DNA of 31,967 bases from DAOMFM01 sp035429825. GTDB lineage: Bacteria > Acidobacteriota > Blastocatellia > UBA7656 > JADIYM01. Below are positions 24,283 to 31,935 of this stretch, piece after piece; position 1 is the stretch's first letter, and every line of letters begins with the position of its first letter. The notes beneath the pieces are model-generated. The model ran no database searches, was not told the DNA's origin, and worked only from the letters and a program-made list of their open reading frames with translations. The stretch covers positions 1 to 31,967 of the forward strand of contig JBGAKX010000045.1 of the NCBI GenBank assembly GCA_044224215.1, read 5' to 3'. A program made the translations under genes and the position numbers.

Positions 24283-25395
24283 ATGAGCGACAACAAGACA
24301 TTGTTCACGCCGGTACGAATCGGCGCGGTCGAGCTGAAGAACCGGATCGTGATGGCGCCAATGACGCGCAACCGCGCCGGCGAAGGGCTCGCGCCGACCG
24401 ATCTGAACGTGACCTACTATGCGCAGCGCGCGTCGGCGGGCCTGATCGTGACCGAAGCCACGCAGGTGTCGCCGCGCGGCGTTGGCTATCCCAACACGCC
24501 AGGCATCCACACCGACGAGCAGGTCGCCGGCTGGCGCCGCGTCACCGACGCCGTGCACCAGCGGGGCGGCAGGATCTTTCTGCAGCTCTGGCACGTCGGG
24601 CGGATCTCGCATCCGTCGCTGCAGCCGAACGGTGATCTTCCGGTGGCACCGTCGGCCATCGCGCCCGAAGGCAAGTGCATGACGTACGAAGGCCCGAAGC
24701 CGTTCGTCACGCCGCGCGCGCTCGAAACCGCGGAGATCGCCGGAGTTGTCGCGGAGTACGCCCACGGCGCGCGTCTCGCGAAAGAGGCCGGATTCGACGG
24801 CGTCGAAATCCACGCCGCGAACGGCTACCTGATCGACCAGTTTCTCCAGGACAACTCGAACCACCGCACCGACGAATACGGCGGCTCGGTCGAGAACCGC
24901 GTGCGCTTCCTCGTCGAAGTGACTGCGGCCGTCGTCGACGTGTGGGGCGCGAACCGTGTCGGCGTGCGACTTTCGCCGCGCGGAACGTTCAACAGCATGG
25001 GTGATTCGGACCGCGCCGCGACGTTCGGCCACGCGGTCGCCGAGCTCGCAAAATTCAACCTTGCGTACCTCCATCTGCTCGAGGCGGTCGACGGTCCGAT
25101 GGCCTCGTCGGCCGTGCCTGGCGAGCGTCTGACGCCGCGGCTTCGCAAGATCTTCCACGGGCCGATCATCGCGAACGGCGGCTACGACGAGCCGAAGGCA
25201 ATCGCAGCGATCGAACGCGGCGAAGTCGACCTCGTGGCGTTCGGTATCCCGTTCATCGCGAACCCCGACCTTCCTGAGCGTTTCGCAACGGGCGCGCCGC
25301 TCGCCAAGGCCGACCAGGCGACGTTCTACGGCGGCGACGCGCACGGCTACATCGACTACCCGTCGATCGAAACCCCTGTGGGCGCCGGGCGATGA
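24283..25395 (+). CDS. Old yellow enzyme (NADH:flavin oxidoreductase)
   Basis: A 370-aa FMN-dependent ene-reductase (NemA/PETNR class) with a TIM-barrel fold. It begins LFTPVRIGAVELKNRIVMAPMTRNRA, contains LQLWHVGRISHPSLQP and the active-site segment VEIHAANGYLIDQFLQDNSNHRTDEYGGSVENR, and ends with the FMN-phosphate region (IIANGGYD, VAFGIPFIANPDL). Such enzymes reduce activated C=C bonds and nitro compounds using NAD(P)H and often answer to electrophile stress. The ATG at 24283 has AGAGG and GAGAG upstream; an ATG at 24253 has no ribosome site. Matching operators tie it to the adjacent MarR protein. Confidence 0.95.
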   Translation: MSDNKTLFTPVRIGAVELKNRIVMAPMTRNRAGEGLAPTDLNVTYYAQRASAGLIVTEATQVSPRGVGYPNTPGIHTDEQVAGWRRVTDAVHQRGGRIFLQLWHVGRISHPSLQPNGDLPVAPSAIAPEGKCMTYEGPKPFVTPRALETAEIAGVVAEYAHGARLAKEAGFDGVEIHAANGYLIDQFLQDNSNHRTDEYGGSVENRVRFLVEVTAAVVDVWGANRVGVRLSPRGTFNSMGDSDRAATFGHAVAELAKFNLAYLHLLEAVDGPMASSAVPGERLTPRLRKIFHGPIIANGGYDEPKAIAAIERGEVDLVAFGIPFIANPDLPERFATGAPLAKADQATFYGGDAHGYIDYPSIETPVGAGR

Positions 25396-25441
25396 CTCTT
25401 CCGGCATACCGTCCACGGACCCTGACTCTCGGAGATTGATC

Positions 25442-25669
25442 ATGAGCAGCAGCAGAACCGAACCAACACCAAGACCAGCGCCGCGACTCGTGAAAGCGGA
25501 CGAGCTCGCCACGCGCAAGGCGCAGCGCGAAGCCGAAGCCAACGAGCGTCGCGAGCGGAACAAGCACAGAATTGCCGAGATGCTGAAGCAGGCCGCATCC
25601 GGCAACCGCGGACCGCGTGACGCGCGCGCCGTGTTTGACTCGCTGTTTCAGAACCCGACGCCGGCATAG
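25442..25669 (+). CDS. Small highly charged protein, unknown
   Basis: A 75-aa protein I do not recognise. It is rich in Arg, Lys and Glu with a long predicted helix (ATRKAQREAEANERRERNKHRIAEMLKQA) and a short C-terminal part (ARAVFDSLFQNPTPA). The ATG at 25442 has CGGAG upstream. It is 46 nt after the OYE gene on the same strand and may be co-transcribed. Its reality rests on the ribosome site, its position and a frame free of antisense competition. Confidence 0.55.
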   Translation: MSSSRTEPTPRPAPRLVKADELATRKAQREAEANERRERNKHRIAEMLKQAASGNRGPRDARAVFDSLFQNPTPA

Positions 25670-25681
25670 ATCGTCCAGCCT

Positions 25682-25705
25682 CGTGCAGCCGTGCGGCGCT
25701 GCACG
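25682..25705. terminator. Hairpin between convergent genes
   Basis: CGTGCAGC (25682-25689) pairs with GCTGCACG (25698-25705) around an 8-nt loop, in the 50-nt gap between the 25442 gene and msrQ. No U tract is present; it may end transcription in both directions. Confidence 0.45.
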
Positions 25706-25719
25706 GGGCCGCAATCCGA

Positions 25720-26304
25720 TCAGCCCTGGACGTCGCTCGCCGTGCCCGCGCCAAGCCGCGGCCGAATGTAGTTGTCGTAGATCCGGTACGCGAGCAGCAC
25801 GCCAATTGCGGAGAAGAACGCCACAGGAATGCGTGTGTCGGCCTTCACGAGCATGAAGTAGTGCAATGCGCCGCCGAGCGCGGTCACGTACGCTAGCCGA
25901 TGCAGCACGCGCCAGCGCTTGCCGCCAAGCCTCTTGATCATCCCGTTCGTCGAGGTGACGGCGAGCGGAATCAACAGGACGAACGTCGCCATCCCGACGA
26001 GAATGAACGGACGCTTTGCCACGTCCTCGATGACTGCGGGGATATTGAACGCCTTGTCGAACCACCAATACGCGAGCAGGTGCAGCACTGCGTAGAAGAA
26101 CGCGAACAGCCCGAGCGTTCGCCGGTGCACTGCGAGCCACTGCCAGTTCGATACGCGCCTGAGCGGCGTCACCGCCAGCGAGAGGCACAGAAACACGAGC
26201 GCGAGGACGCCCGTCGCGTGCGTGACGTATTCGAGCGGGTTCGCTCCCGCGCGGCCGGTGGAAAGATCGAACGCGAGCATGACAAGGGGCACGCTCGCGT
26301 TCAC
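25720..26304 (-). CDS. msrQ: MsrQ heme-binding membrane subunit, 5' end broken
   Basis: The frame encodes the ferric-reductase-like membrane protein MsrQ, which passes electrons to the periplasmic methionine sulfoxide reductase MsrP. It shows GANPLEYVTHATG, LAVTPLRR, HRRTLGLFAFFYAVLHLLAYW, KRPFILVG, KRWRVLHRLAYV and HYFMLVKAD, with the histidines expected to bind heme, and about five membrane helices. The open frame begins at GTG 26304. However the normal MsrQ N-terminus is visible upstream in the same frame from ATG 26358 (MIAKLSKQDVLFT), cut by a TAA at 26319-26317. The gene lies after the hydrogenase cluster with no msrP nearby, so function is uncertain. Confidence 0.85.
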   Translation of the reverse strand: MNASVPLVMLAFDLSTGRAGANPLEYVTHATGVLALVFLCLSLAVTPLRRVSNWQWLAVHRRTLGLFAFFYAVLHLLAYWWFDKAFNIPAVIEDVAKRPFILVGMATFVLLIPLAVTSTNGMIKRLGGKRWRVLHRLAYVTALGGALHYFMLVKADTRIPVAFFSAIGVLLAYRIYDNYIRPRLGAGTASDVQG

Positions 26305-26417
26305 GAATACGACCAGTTATGTGAACAGGACGTCCTGCTTTGAGAGCTTTGCAATCATCGCCACCGAAACCTATATCACCACTGCTCGCGACGGTATTCC
26401 ATCGCGCGCGGCCATGA

Positions 26418-26666
26418 TCACGTCTCGAGCTCGACGTCGACCAGCATCACGCCGAACGGCTCGGCTGAGAATTCGACCTCCACCGTTGCGTCTGCATTCG
26501 GAGTCCCGAGGACGGCGTCCTCCCAGTGCTCGCGAAAATGCGCTTCGTCCATGTGCGACGTCGCGCCCAGGCGGACACGGATGCCGGTCACACGCGACGC
26601 GCCGTTCTCGCCGGCTATCGCGGCGATCTTGCGCAGAAGCGAATCCATGATCGACCGATCATGCAC
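26418..26666 (-). CDS. HypA-like nickel chaperone lacking the zinc domain
   Basis: An 82-aa protein. The N-terminus MHDRSIMDSLLRKIAAIAGENGASRVTGIRVRLGATSHM matches HypA/HybF, which delivers nickel to hydrogenase; His2 and the following acidic residue are the nickel site. HypA is normally about 113 aa with a four-cysteine zinc ribbon in the middle. Here there is no cysteine, and the chain runs from VEVEFSAEP directly into a final GVMLVDVELE strand. The GTG start at 26666 has AGGAGG 6 nt upstream. It overlaps the protease gene by 8 nt, so it belongs to the hydrogenase operon. It may be a specialised chaperone or an adaptor. Confidence 0.8.
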   Translation of the reverse strand: MHDRSIMDSLLRKIAAIAGENGASRVTGIRVRLGATSHMDEAHFREHWEDAVLGTPNADATVEVEFSAEPFGVMLVDVELET

Positions 26667-27114
26667 GGAGAGCCTCCTCGACGATTCGCGACGCGACCTG
26701 TTCGACGGCGGCCGTCACCGGGTCGGTCATTCCCTCCCCTGCCGCAAAATCGGCGCCCTCGATGCCATAGACCACAAGCTCCGACGGCAGCGCGCCGAGC
26801 ACGCGCGCGAGCTCGACGGCCTCCGCGACGCCAAGCGCGTGTGTCGAACCGCGCGAGAACGCCGCCGGCAACGGCTCGGCGCTCGCGTCGAATCGATGCA
26901 CCGTTCCGGCTTCGGCTCCGGACCGCGCCGCGTCGACGATGACGACGCGCGAACGGCCCTCCCACAGATCCGCCAACCCCGACAGGTCGCCGCGCGCCTC
27001 GCGGACGTCGATCGCCGCCTCGCTCGCCAACCTTCGCGCCGCAGCCAGCCCCGCCGCGTCGTCCCGACGGAACTCGTTGCCCGCCCCGATCACGAGCAGC
27101 CGGGGCAGCGTCAT
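26659..27114 (-). CDS. Hydrogenase maturation endopeptidase
   Basis: A 151-aa protease of the HycI/HybD family, which clips the C-terminal tail from the large subunit after nickel insertion. It starts LPRLLVIGAGNEFRRDDAAG, the family GN-DDG signature, and has nickel-recognition residues equivalent to D19, D61 (VVIVDAA) and H92 (STHALG). The ATG at 27114 overlaps the large-subunit stop as ATGA, giving tight translational coupling. Its target is probably the large subunit next to it, which keeps a removable tail after DPCISCATH. Confidence 0.92.
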   Translation of the reverse strand: MTLPRLLVIGAGNEFRRDDAAGLAAARRLASEAAIDVREARGDLSGLADLWEGRSRVVIVDAARSGAEAGTVHRFDASAEPLPAAFSRGSTHALGVAEAVELARVLGALPSELVVYGIEGADFAAGEGMTDPVTAAVEQVASRIVEEALRA

Positions 27115-28409
27115 TGCCGGTCGACCGTGAGCTTCAGAAAGTGCGTCGCGCACGAAATGCACGGGTCGTAGTTGCGAATCGCCTGTTCACACTTCCACTG
27201 CAGCTCGGCATTGTCGAGGTGCAGCGACATCTGCGCAAACTCGCGCAGGTCCGCCTCGATGCTCTTCTGGTTCTGCGACGTCGGCGGGATGATCACGGCG
27301 TCCTCGATGCTTCCGTCCGCCGCCACCTGGTACCGGTGGAAGAGCAGACCGCGAGGCGCTTCGCTTGCGCCGCAGCCAATGCCTGCGCGCGGCTCGGCCG
27401 GAACCGCGGCCGGCTCGGGTGGCTCGTACGTTTCGCAGATACGAATCGCCTCCTCGACCGCAAAGACGAGCTCGACGGCGCGCACGATGATGCTCTTGAA
27501 CGGGTTCCGGCATTCGGTTCCAAGCCCTGCCGCGCGCGCCGCGTCCTGCGCCACCTGCGGCAGCCTGTCAAAGTTGAGGCTGTAGCGCGCCTGCGGGCCG
27601 ACAAAGAACGCCCCGCGCGCGCGGATCTTCGAGTGAAGCGCGTTCGAGTGCGCCACGTGCTCTTCGACGAACGTGTCGCGATACTCGTCGACACTTATGT
27701 CGAGCCCGGCCGACGACACGATGCGCCCCTCGCAGAACGGGTATTCGTCAGGATGGCGCAGCGACACGAACTCGCAGTCGCGCTCGAACTCCGGAAAGTC
27801 GAACGTCGCGACCCACGCCACCGTGTCGAGCGCCGCCTGTCGCGCGCCCTTCAACTTCTCGAGCAGTTCCTTGATCGGCGCTTTGGCCGGTGATTTATAG
27901 AACCCGCCGACACGGACGTTGATCGGATGGATCTCGCGACCGCCGATGACGGTGACGATCTCGTTGCCGAGCTTCTTGAGCGCGAGCCCGCGCTGGACAA
28001 GTTCCGGCGCGACCTTGGCCATGGCGATCGCATCCTGGAATCCGAGAAAGTCCGGCGCGTGCAGCATGTAGATGTGCAGCACGTGGCTCTCGATCCACTC
28101 GCCGCAGTAGAGCAGCCGCCTGAGCTCCCTCAACTCCCCGTCGACCGTGATCCCGATCGCTCGCTCCATCGCGTGCACCGCGCTCATCTGGTACGCGACC
28201 GGGCAGATGCCGCAGATTCGCGCCGTGATGTCGGGGACCTCGCGAAAGTCCCTGCCGCGCAGAAACGCCTCAAAGAACCTCGGCGGCTCGTAGATCTCGA
28301 GCCGAACGTCGGTCACCTTCCCGTCCCGGACCTGGACGTGCATCGCGCCTTCGCCCTCGACACGCGCGAGCGCCTCGACACGGATCTTTCGCGACCGCTT
28401 CTCAGTCAT
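27111..28409 (-). CDS. [NiFe] hydrogenase large (alpha) subunit, group 3b type
   Basis: A 432-aa catalytic subunit. The NiFe site cysteines are C66 and C69 (RICGIC) and C417 and C420 (DPCISC), with H423 as the processing point and a nine-residue tail for removal by the protease. The N-terminal RVEGEG motif is present. The position usually His in RxCGxCxxxH is Tyr here (PVAYQ). The gene set (alpha, beta, gamma, delta with no membrane subunit) fits the soluble bidirectional NADP-linked group 3b enzymes, also called sulfhydrogenases. It overlaps the small-subunit gene by 8 nt. The physiological direction, H2 uptake or evolution, cannot be told from sequence. Confidence 0.93.
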   Translation of the reverse strand: MTEKRSRKIRVEALARVEGEGAMHVQVRDGKVTDVRLEIYEPPRFFEAFLRGRDFREVPDITARICGICPVAYQMSAVHAMERAIGITVDGELRELRRLLYCGEWIESHVLHIYMLHAPDFLGFQDAIAMAKVAPELVQRGLALKKLGNEIVTVIGGREIHPINVRVGGFYKSPAKAPIKELLEKLKGARQAALDTVAWVATFDFPEFERDCEFVSLRHPDEYPFCEGRIVSSAGLDISVDEYRDTFVEEHVAHSNALHSKIRARGAFFVGPQARYSLNFDRLPQVAQDAARAAGLGTECRNPFKSIIVRAVELVFAVEEAIRICETYEPPEPAAVPAEPRAGIGCGASEAPRGLLFHRYQVAADGSIEDAVIIPPTSQNQKSIEADLREFAQMSLHLDNAELQWKCEQAIRNYDPCISCATHFLKLTVDRQ

Positions 28410-29190
28410 GCGCGTTGCCCTCCTTCAGAAAGGCTTCGGCGCCCGCGTTGTACGTCCGGAACGCGCGCGTGATCGTCACCGGCGTCTGGCCGAGCCCGTG
28501 CCACGTGTTCGCGAGCGACGCGGTGTTCGGCGCCTCCTTTGGCCCGAAGCACCCGTAACAGCCGCGGTCGAACGACGGACACAGCGCGCCGCAGCCGTCG
28601 TGCGTCACGGGCCCGAGACACGGCGTGCCATGCGCCACCATCACACAGACGATTCCCCGTCGCTTGCACTCGAGACACACGCTGTGTTCCCGAATGTTCG
28701 GCCGCCGTCCCTGCAGCAATGCCGCGAGCAGCTCGAGCAGCTGCACCTTGCTGACCGGGCAGCCGCGCAGCTCGAAATCGACGGGAACATGCGCCGCGAT
28801 CGGCGTCGAAGTCTCGAGCGTCGAGATGTAGTCGGGATGCGCATAGACGATCCGCGTGAACTCCTGAACGTCCTTGAAGTTGCGGAGCGCCTGGATGCCG
28901 CCCGCGGTCGCGCACGCGCCGATCGTGACGAGCACCTTTGACTGCGCCCGAACCTCGCGGATGCGCTCGGCGTCATGTGCAGTCGTGATCGATCCCTCGA
29001 CGAGCGTCACGTCGTACGGTCCGCGGACAACCGCGCGTGAGGCCTCGAGAAAATTCGCGATGTCGACCGCACCGGCAACCGCGAGGAGCTCGTCTTCGCA
29101 GTCGAGGAGGCTCAACTGGCACCCGTCGCACGACGCGAACTTGAACACGGCAAGGCGAGGCTTTCGTGGTGACCGTCTCTTTGTACTCAT
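28402..29190 (-). CDS. [NiFe] hydrogenase small (delta) subunit
   Basis: A 262-aa electron-transfer subunit related to the NADH:quinone oxidoreductase 20-kDa protein. The proximal cluster motif FASCDGCQLSLLD (C21, C24) is followed by TIGACATAGG and LRGCPVSK. A Cys-rich C-terminal part (CLECKRRGIVC, PCLGPVTHDGCGALCPSFDRGCYGC) supplies further Fe-S clusters. There is no Tat signal, so the enzyme is cytoplasmic. The ATG at 29190 overlaps the gamma stop as ATGA. It passes electrons from the NiFe site to the gamma and beta subunits. Confidence 0.93.
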   Translation of the reverse strand: MSTKRRSPRKPRLAVFKFASCDGCQLSLLDCEDELLAVAGAVDIANFLEASRAVVRGPYDVTLVEGSITTAHDAERIREVRAQSKVLVTIGACATAGGIQALRNFKDVQEFTRIVYAHPDYISTLETSTPIAAHVPVDFELRGCPVSKVQLLELLAALLQGRRPNIREHSVCLECKRRGIVCVMVAHGTPCLGPVTHDGCGALCPSFDRGCYGCFGPKEAPNTASLANTWHGLGQTPVTITRAFRTYNAGAEAFLKEGNAHD

Positions 29191-30020
29191 AGCTCGCGAA
29201 TCCTGAACAGATGTTCGATCTTGCTGTACGCAAACACCGGGCCGTCCTTGCAGATGAACTCGGTCCCATACTGGCAATGGCCGCAGAACCCGATGGCGCA
29301 CTTCATGTTGCGCTCCATCGACACGAACGTCCTGTCCGTCGTAACGCCCGCGCGCCCGAGCTCTACGAGTGCAAACCTCATCATGATCTCCGGGCCGCAT
29401 ACGAACGCAGTGGTGTTCTCAGGATCGAACGCTGCGCGCCGCACCAGCGTCGTGACGACTCCGACGTTTCCGCGCCACGACGGCGGCGCGGCATCGACGG
29501 TAACCTCCACCTGCACGTCAAAGCGGCTGCGCAGGCGTTTGACCTCGGCTGGAAAGAGCAGCGTTTCGGGCGAGCGGCCGCCGTAGAGAATCGAGACGCG
29601 CCCGTACCTTGACCGGTTGTTCATCAGGTGAAAGAGCGCCGGCCTGAGCGGTGCGAGCCCGATGCCTCCGGCAAGCACCACGACGTCCGAGCCTTCTGCA
29701 GCCGCGACGGGCCAGTCGGTGCCATACGGTCCGCGGATTCCGATCAGCGTGCCCGGTCGCGCGGCGCACAGCGCCTCGGTGACCTTGCCGACAGCACGGA
29801 TCGTGTGAACGAGCGTCTCGGGAGCCGCGGGGTCGCCGCTGATCGAGATGGGCGCCTCGCCGATCCCGAACGCGTACATCATGTTGAACTGACCGGGCTT
29901 GAACGGGAACGGGCCTTCCGGGTCGAGCTCGAGCGTCCACGTGTCCGAGAGCTCGCGCCGGTTCCCGGTGACCCGCAGAAACCGCGGTACCATCTCGTTC
30001 GCGTTAGCGGGGAGTTCCAT
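29187..30020 (-). CDS. Hydrogenase gamma subunit (FAD/NAD(P)-binding)
   Basis: A 277-aa flavin reductase of the ferredoxin-NADP reductase superfamily. It has an FAD-binding barrel (to about residue 105, GQFNMMYAFGIGEAPISISG), a nucleotide-binding domain with GGIGLAPLRP and CGPEIMM, and a C-terminal [2Fe-2S] site (C241, C246, C249, C257). It is the NAD(P)H module of group 3b enzymes. The ATG at 30020 lies 17 nt inside the preceding cyclic-nucleotide-binding gene; an internal ATG at 29993 is less likely. Confidence 0.93.
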   Translation of the reverse strand: MELPANANEMVPRFLRVTGNRRELSDTWTLELDPEGPFPFKPGQFNMMYAFGIGEAPISISGDPAAPETLVHTIRAVGKVTEALCAARPGTLIGIRGPYGTDWPVAAAEGSDVVVLAGGIGLAPLRPALFHLMNNRSRYGRVSILYGGRSPETLLFPAEVKRLRSRFDVQVEVTVDAAPPSWRGNVGVVTTLVRRAAFDPENTTAFVCGPEIMMRFALVELGRAGVTTDRTFVSMERNMKCAIGFCGHCQYGTEFICKDGPVFAYSKIEHLFRIREL

Positions 30021-30465
30021 ACACGTCCAGAAGCTGCAGTCTCGTGGCCTGCATGCGAACGATCATCACCCGCGCAAAGTGCTTCATCAGCGCGAAGCCC
30101 AGTCGCGGATCTTCCTCGCACTTGCGTCTGAGACACGCCCCGTCGAAGGCGATGACGTTCGTCGTCACGACCGCCCGTGCGTCAAAGTGGGTGACAAACG
30201 GCTCGAAGAGCCACGACCAGCCGGCGACGTCGCCTTCGTGCAGCGTCTCGATGATGGCTTCGCCCTTGTTCGGCACGTGGATCCCAAGCGCAACCTGGCC
30301 CTTTCGGATCGCAAAGAACTCGTTCGCCGGGTCGCCTTCGCGCAGCAGGTAATCGCCGGCCTTGATGGTGCGGTTGCGCCCGCAGCCGGCAATCAGCTCG
30401 CGGTGCTCCGGCACGAAGTCCTTGAAGAACTCGTGCTCGACCAGAAGGTCATCGATGCGCTTCAT
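30004..30465 (-). CDS. Cyclic-nucleotide-binding-domain protein in hydrogenase operon
   Basis: A 153-aa stand-alone cNMP-binding-fold protein. Residues about 15-120 match the CRP-type beta-barrel (IKAGDYLLREGDPANEFFAIRKGQVAL...LHEGDVAGWSWLF), followed by a dimer-like helix (CEEDPRLGFALMKHFARVMIVRMQATRLQL). There is no C-terminal helix-turn-helix, so it is not a normal CRP/FNR regulator. The phosphate-binding cassette lacks the usual Arg-Ala-Ala and may bind another ligand. Its start overlaps the beta stop (ATGA) and its end overlaps gamma by 17 nt, so it is made together with the subunits. It could be a regulatory subunit (inference). Confidence 0.9.
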   Translation of the reverse strand: MKRIDDLLVEHEFFKDFVPEHRELIAGCGRNRTIKAGDYLLREGDPANEFFAIRKGQVALGIHVPNKGEAIIETLHEGDVAGWSWLFEPFVTHFDARAVVTTNVIAFDGACLRRKCEEDPRLGFALMKHFARVMIVRMQATRLQLLDVYGTPR

Positions 30466-31583
30466 ACGTTTGTCTCCTCGCTGGCGCGAATCGCGCGAAC
30501 CTCCTCCGTGATGTCGATTCCGGGCGGGCACCACGTGATGCAGCGTCCGCAGCCGACGCACCCGGAGGTGCCGAACTGGTCGTACCACGTCGACAGTTTG
30601 TGGACGATCCATTGCCGGTATCGCGACTTGACCGACGGGCGGATCGCGCCGCCGTGGATGTGCGTAAAGTCGGCCGTGAAGCACGAGTCCCACCGGCGAA
30701 CGCGGTCGACGTTCTCCATCGTCAGATCGGGCACGTCCTCGACGGTCGAGCAGAAGCACGTCGGGCACACCATCGTGCAGTTCGTGCACGACAGGCACCG
30801 CGCCGCCACGTCGTCCCACCGGGCGTGCTCGTAGTTGCGCTGCAGCAGCTCGCGCACGCCGTCGACATCCATCGTGCGGCCCATCTGCGATTCGGCGTTC
30901 GCAACCGCAGCGTCTGCCGCCCGAACGTCTGCCTCGGCGGCCGCCGGGCCAGCCAGCCCCGCGAGGAGTGCGGCGCCGCGGTCGGTGCCGGCCTCCGCGA
31001 GAAACCTGTGTTCGCCGTCGAGAATCTCGGTCAGCGCGATGTCGTAGCCGCTGTGCGCCTTTGGCCCGGTGTTCATCGACACGCAGAAGCACGTGCCACC
31101 CGCCTGGCCACAGTTGACGGCCACGAACAGCGTGTTCTCGCGGCGTGCCTTGTACTCGGGATCGACGGTCGCTCCACCCAGAAACACGGTGTCCTGCACG
31201 GCGATCGCCGCAAGCTCGCAGGCGCGCATGCCGATGAACGCGGTGCGAGGCGCGTCGGTGGCGGGCGCGTGTACGGACACGCCTGCGTCGGTGCGCGATG
31301 CGCTCCAGAGCGTCTGCGCCGGCGGGAAGAGGTATTTCTTCCACGAGTGCGGTCCCACGACGTAGCCAAAGCGGGCATCGTCGTCGCGTTTCCGGATCCG
31401 ATAGAGGCCCGCCTCCTGTTCGTCGGTCCAGCCAACGGGGAGGTCCGCGGCCGACGCGAGCTCGTCGTAGACGATGGCGCCGTCCCGGACGCGGGGGCCG
31501 ACAATTCGCCAGCCGTCGCGCCGGAGTGCGCCAAAAAGGTGATCGAGCCGCGCAACCGGCAGGATGCTCCGATTCGTATCCAT
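30462..31583 (-). CDS. Hydrogenase beta subunit (4Fe-4S ferredoxin type)
   Basis: A 373-aa iron-sulfur subunit of the HydB/HyhB type. Two 4Fe-4S motifs are near the C-terminus: C263, C266, C269, C273 (plus C276 and C278), and C342, C345, C348, C352 (GCVGCGRCITWCPPGID). The N-terminal 250 residues (WKKYLFPPAQTLW, AFIGMRACELAAI) match the family. It relays electrons between the delta and gamma subunits. The ATG at 31583 has AAGG upstream; 14 extra residues are possible from an upstream codon. It is the first gene of the hydrogenase operon. Confidence 0.92.
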   Translation of the reverse strand: MDTNRSILPVARLDHLFGALRRDGWRIVGPRVRDGAIVYDELASAADLPVGWTDEQEAGLYRIRKRDDDARFGYVVGPHSWKKYLFPPAQTLWSASRTDAGVSVHAPATDAPRTAFIGMRACELAAIAVQDTVFLGGATVDPEYKARRENTLFVAVNCGQAGGTCFCVSMNTGPKAHSGYDIALTEILDGEHRFLAEAGTDRGAALLAGLAGPAAAEADVRAADAAVANAESQMGRTMDVDGVRELLQRNYEHARWDDVAARCLSCTNCTMVCPTCFCSTVEDVPDLTMENVDRVRRWDSCFTADFTHIHGGAIRPSVKSRYRQWIVHKLSTWYDQFGTSGCVGCGRCITWCPPGIDITEEVRAIRASEETNV

Positions 31584-31671
31584 TGAGTGCCTTGGAAGTC
31601 CTCTCGTGGATGGCAGGATCGGCATCCACCGTTGACGAGACGCTCGAGGCGGCGCAGTGCTCCGGCGACCC

Positions 31672-31685
31672 GGCGAATATTCGCC
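31672..31685. promoter_or_regulatory. Palindrome upstream of the hydrogenase operon
   Basis: GGCGAATATTCGCC is a perfect 14-nt palindrome about 90 nt upstream of the beta start, the likely promoter region. It could be an operator. No sigma-54 element was found in this gap. Confidence 0.35.
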
Positions 31686-31729
31686 CGAATCCGGAGAAGT
31701 TGCAACCGAATCATTTCTGGGGTCGGCCC

Positions 31730-31935
31730 GACCCTTTCAGGGTCGGAGAACCGGTTTTGGCGAACCCGGGGTCGTCGTCGCTTCGCTCCTCGACCCCGGG
31801 CTATTTTCCCGCACCCTTTCAGGGTGCTCGGATCGAGCCGGCTTCGGTGACCCCGAGGGATGTTCGGATCGAGCCGGCTCCGGGGACCCCGAAGGGTGCT
31901 CGGATCGTGCCGGCTCGGGGGACCCCGAAGGGGTC
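31730..31935. repeat. Hairpins and ~36-nt tandem repeats
   Basis: Three tandem units of about 36 nt (31821-31855, 31856-31891, 31892-31928) share the core CTCGGATCG-GCCGGCT and end GACCCCGA. A degenerate fourth unit lies at about 31740-31772. The hairpins GACCCTTTCAGGGTC (31730-31744), CCCGGGGTCG/CGACCCCGGG (31765-31800) and GCACCCTTTCAGGGTGC (31811-31827) are interspersed. No gene is supported in 31584-31967. Confidence 0.65.

Noticed and set aside
31584..31729. Sigma-54 promoter for the hydrogenase operon
   Set aside because: No minus-strand GG-N10-GC element with a TTGC box was found upstream of the beta gene.
31821..31935. CRISPR array
   Set aside because: The ~36-nt units are directly tandem with no unique spacers, and no cas genes are present.
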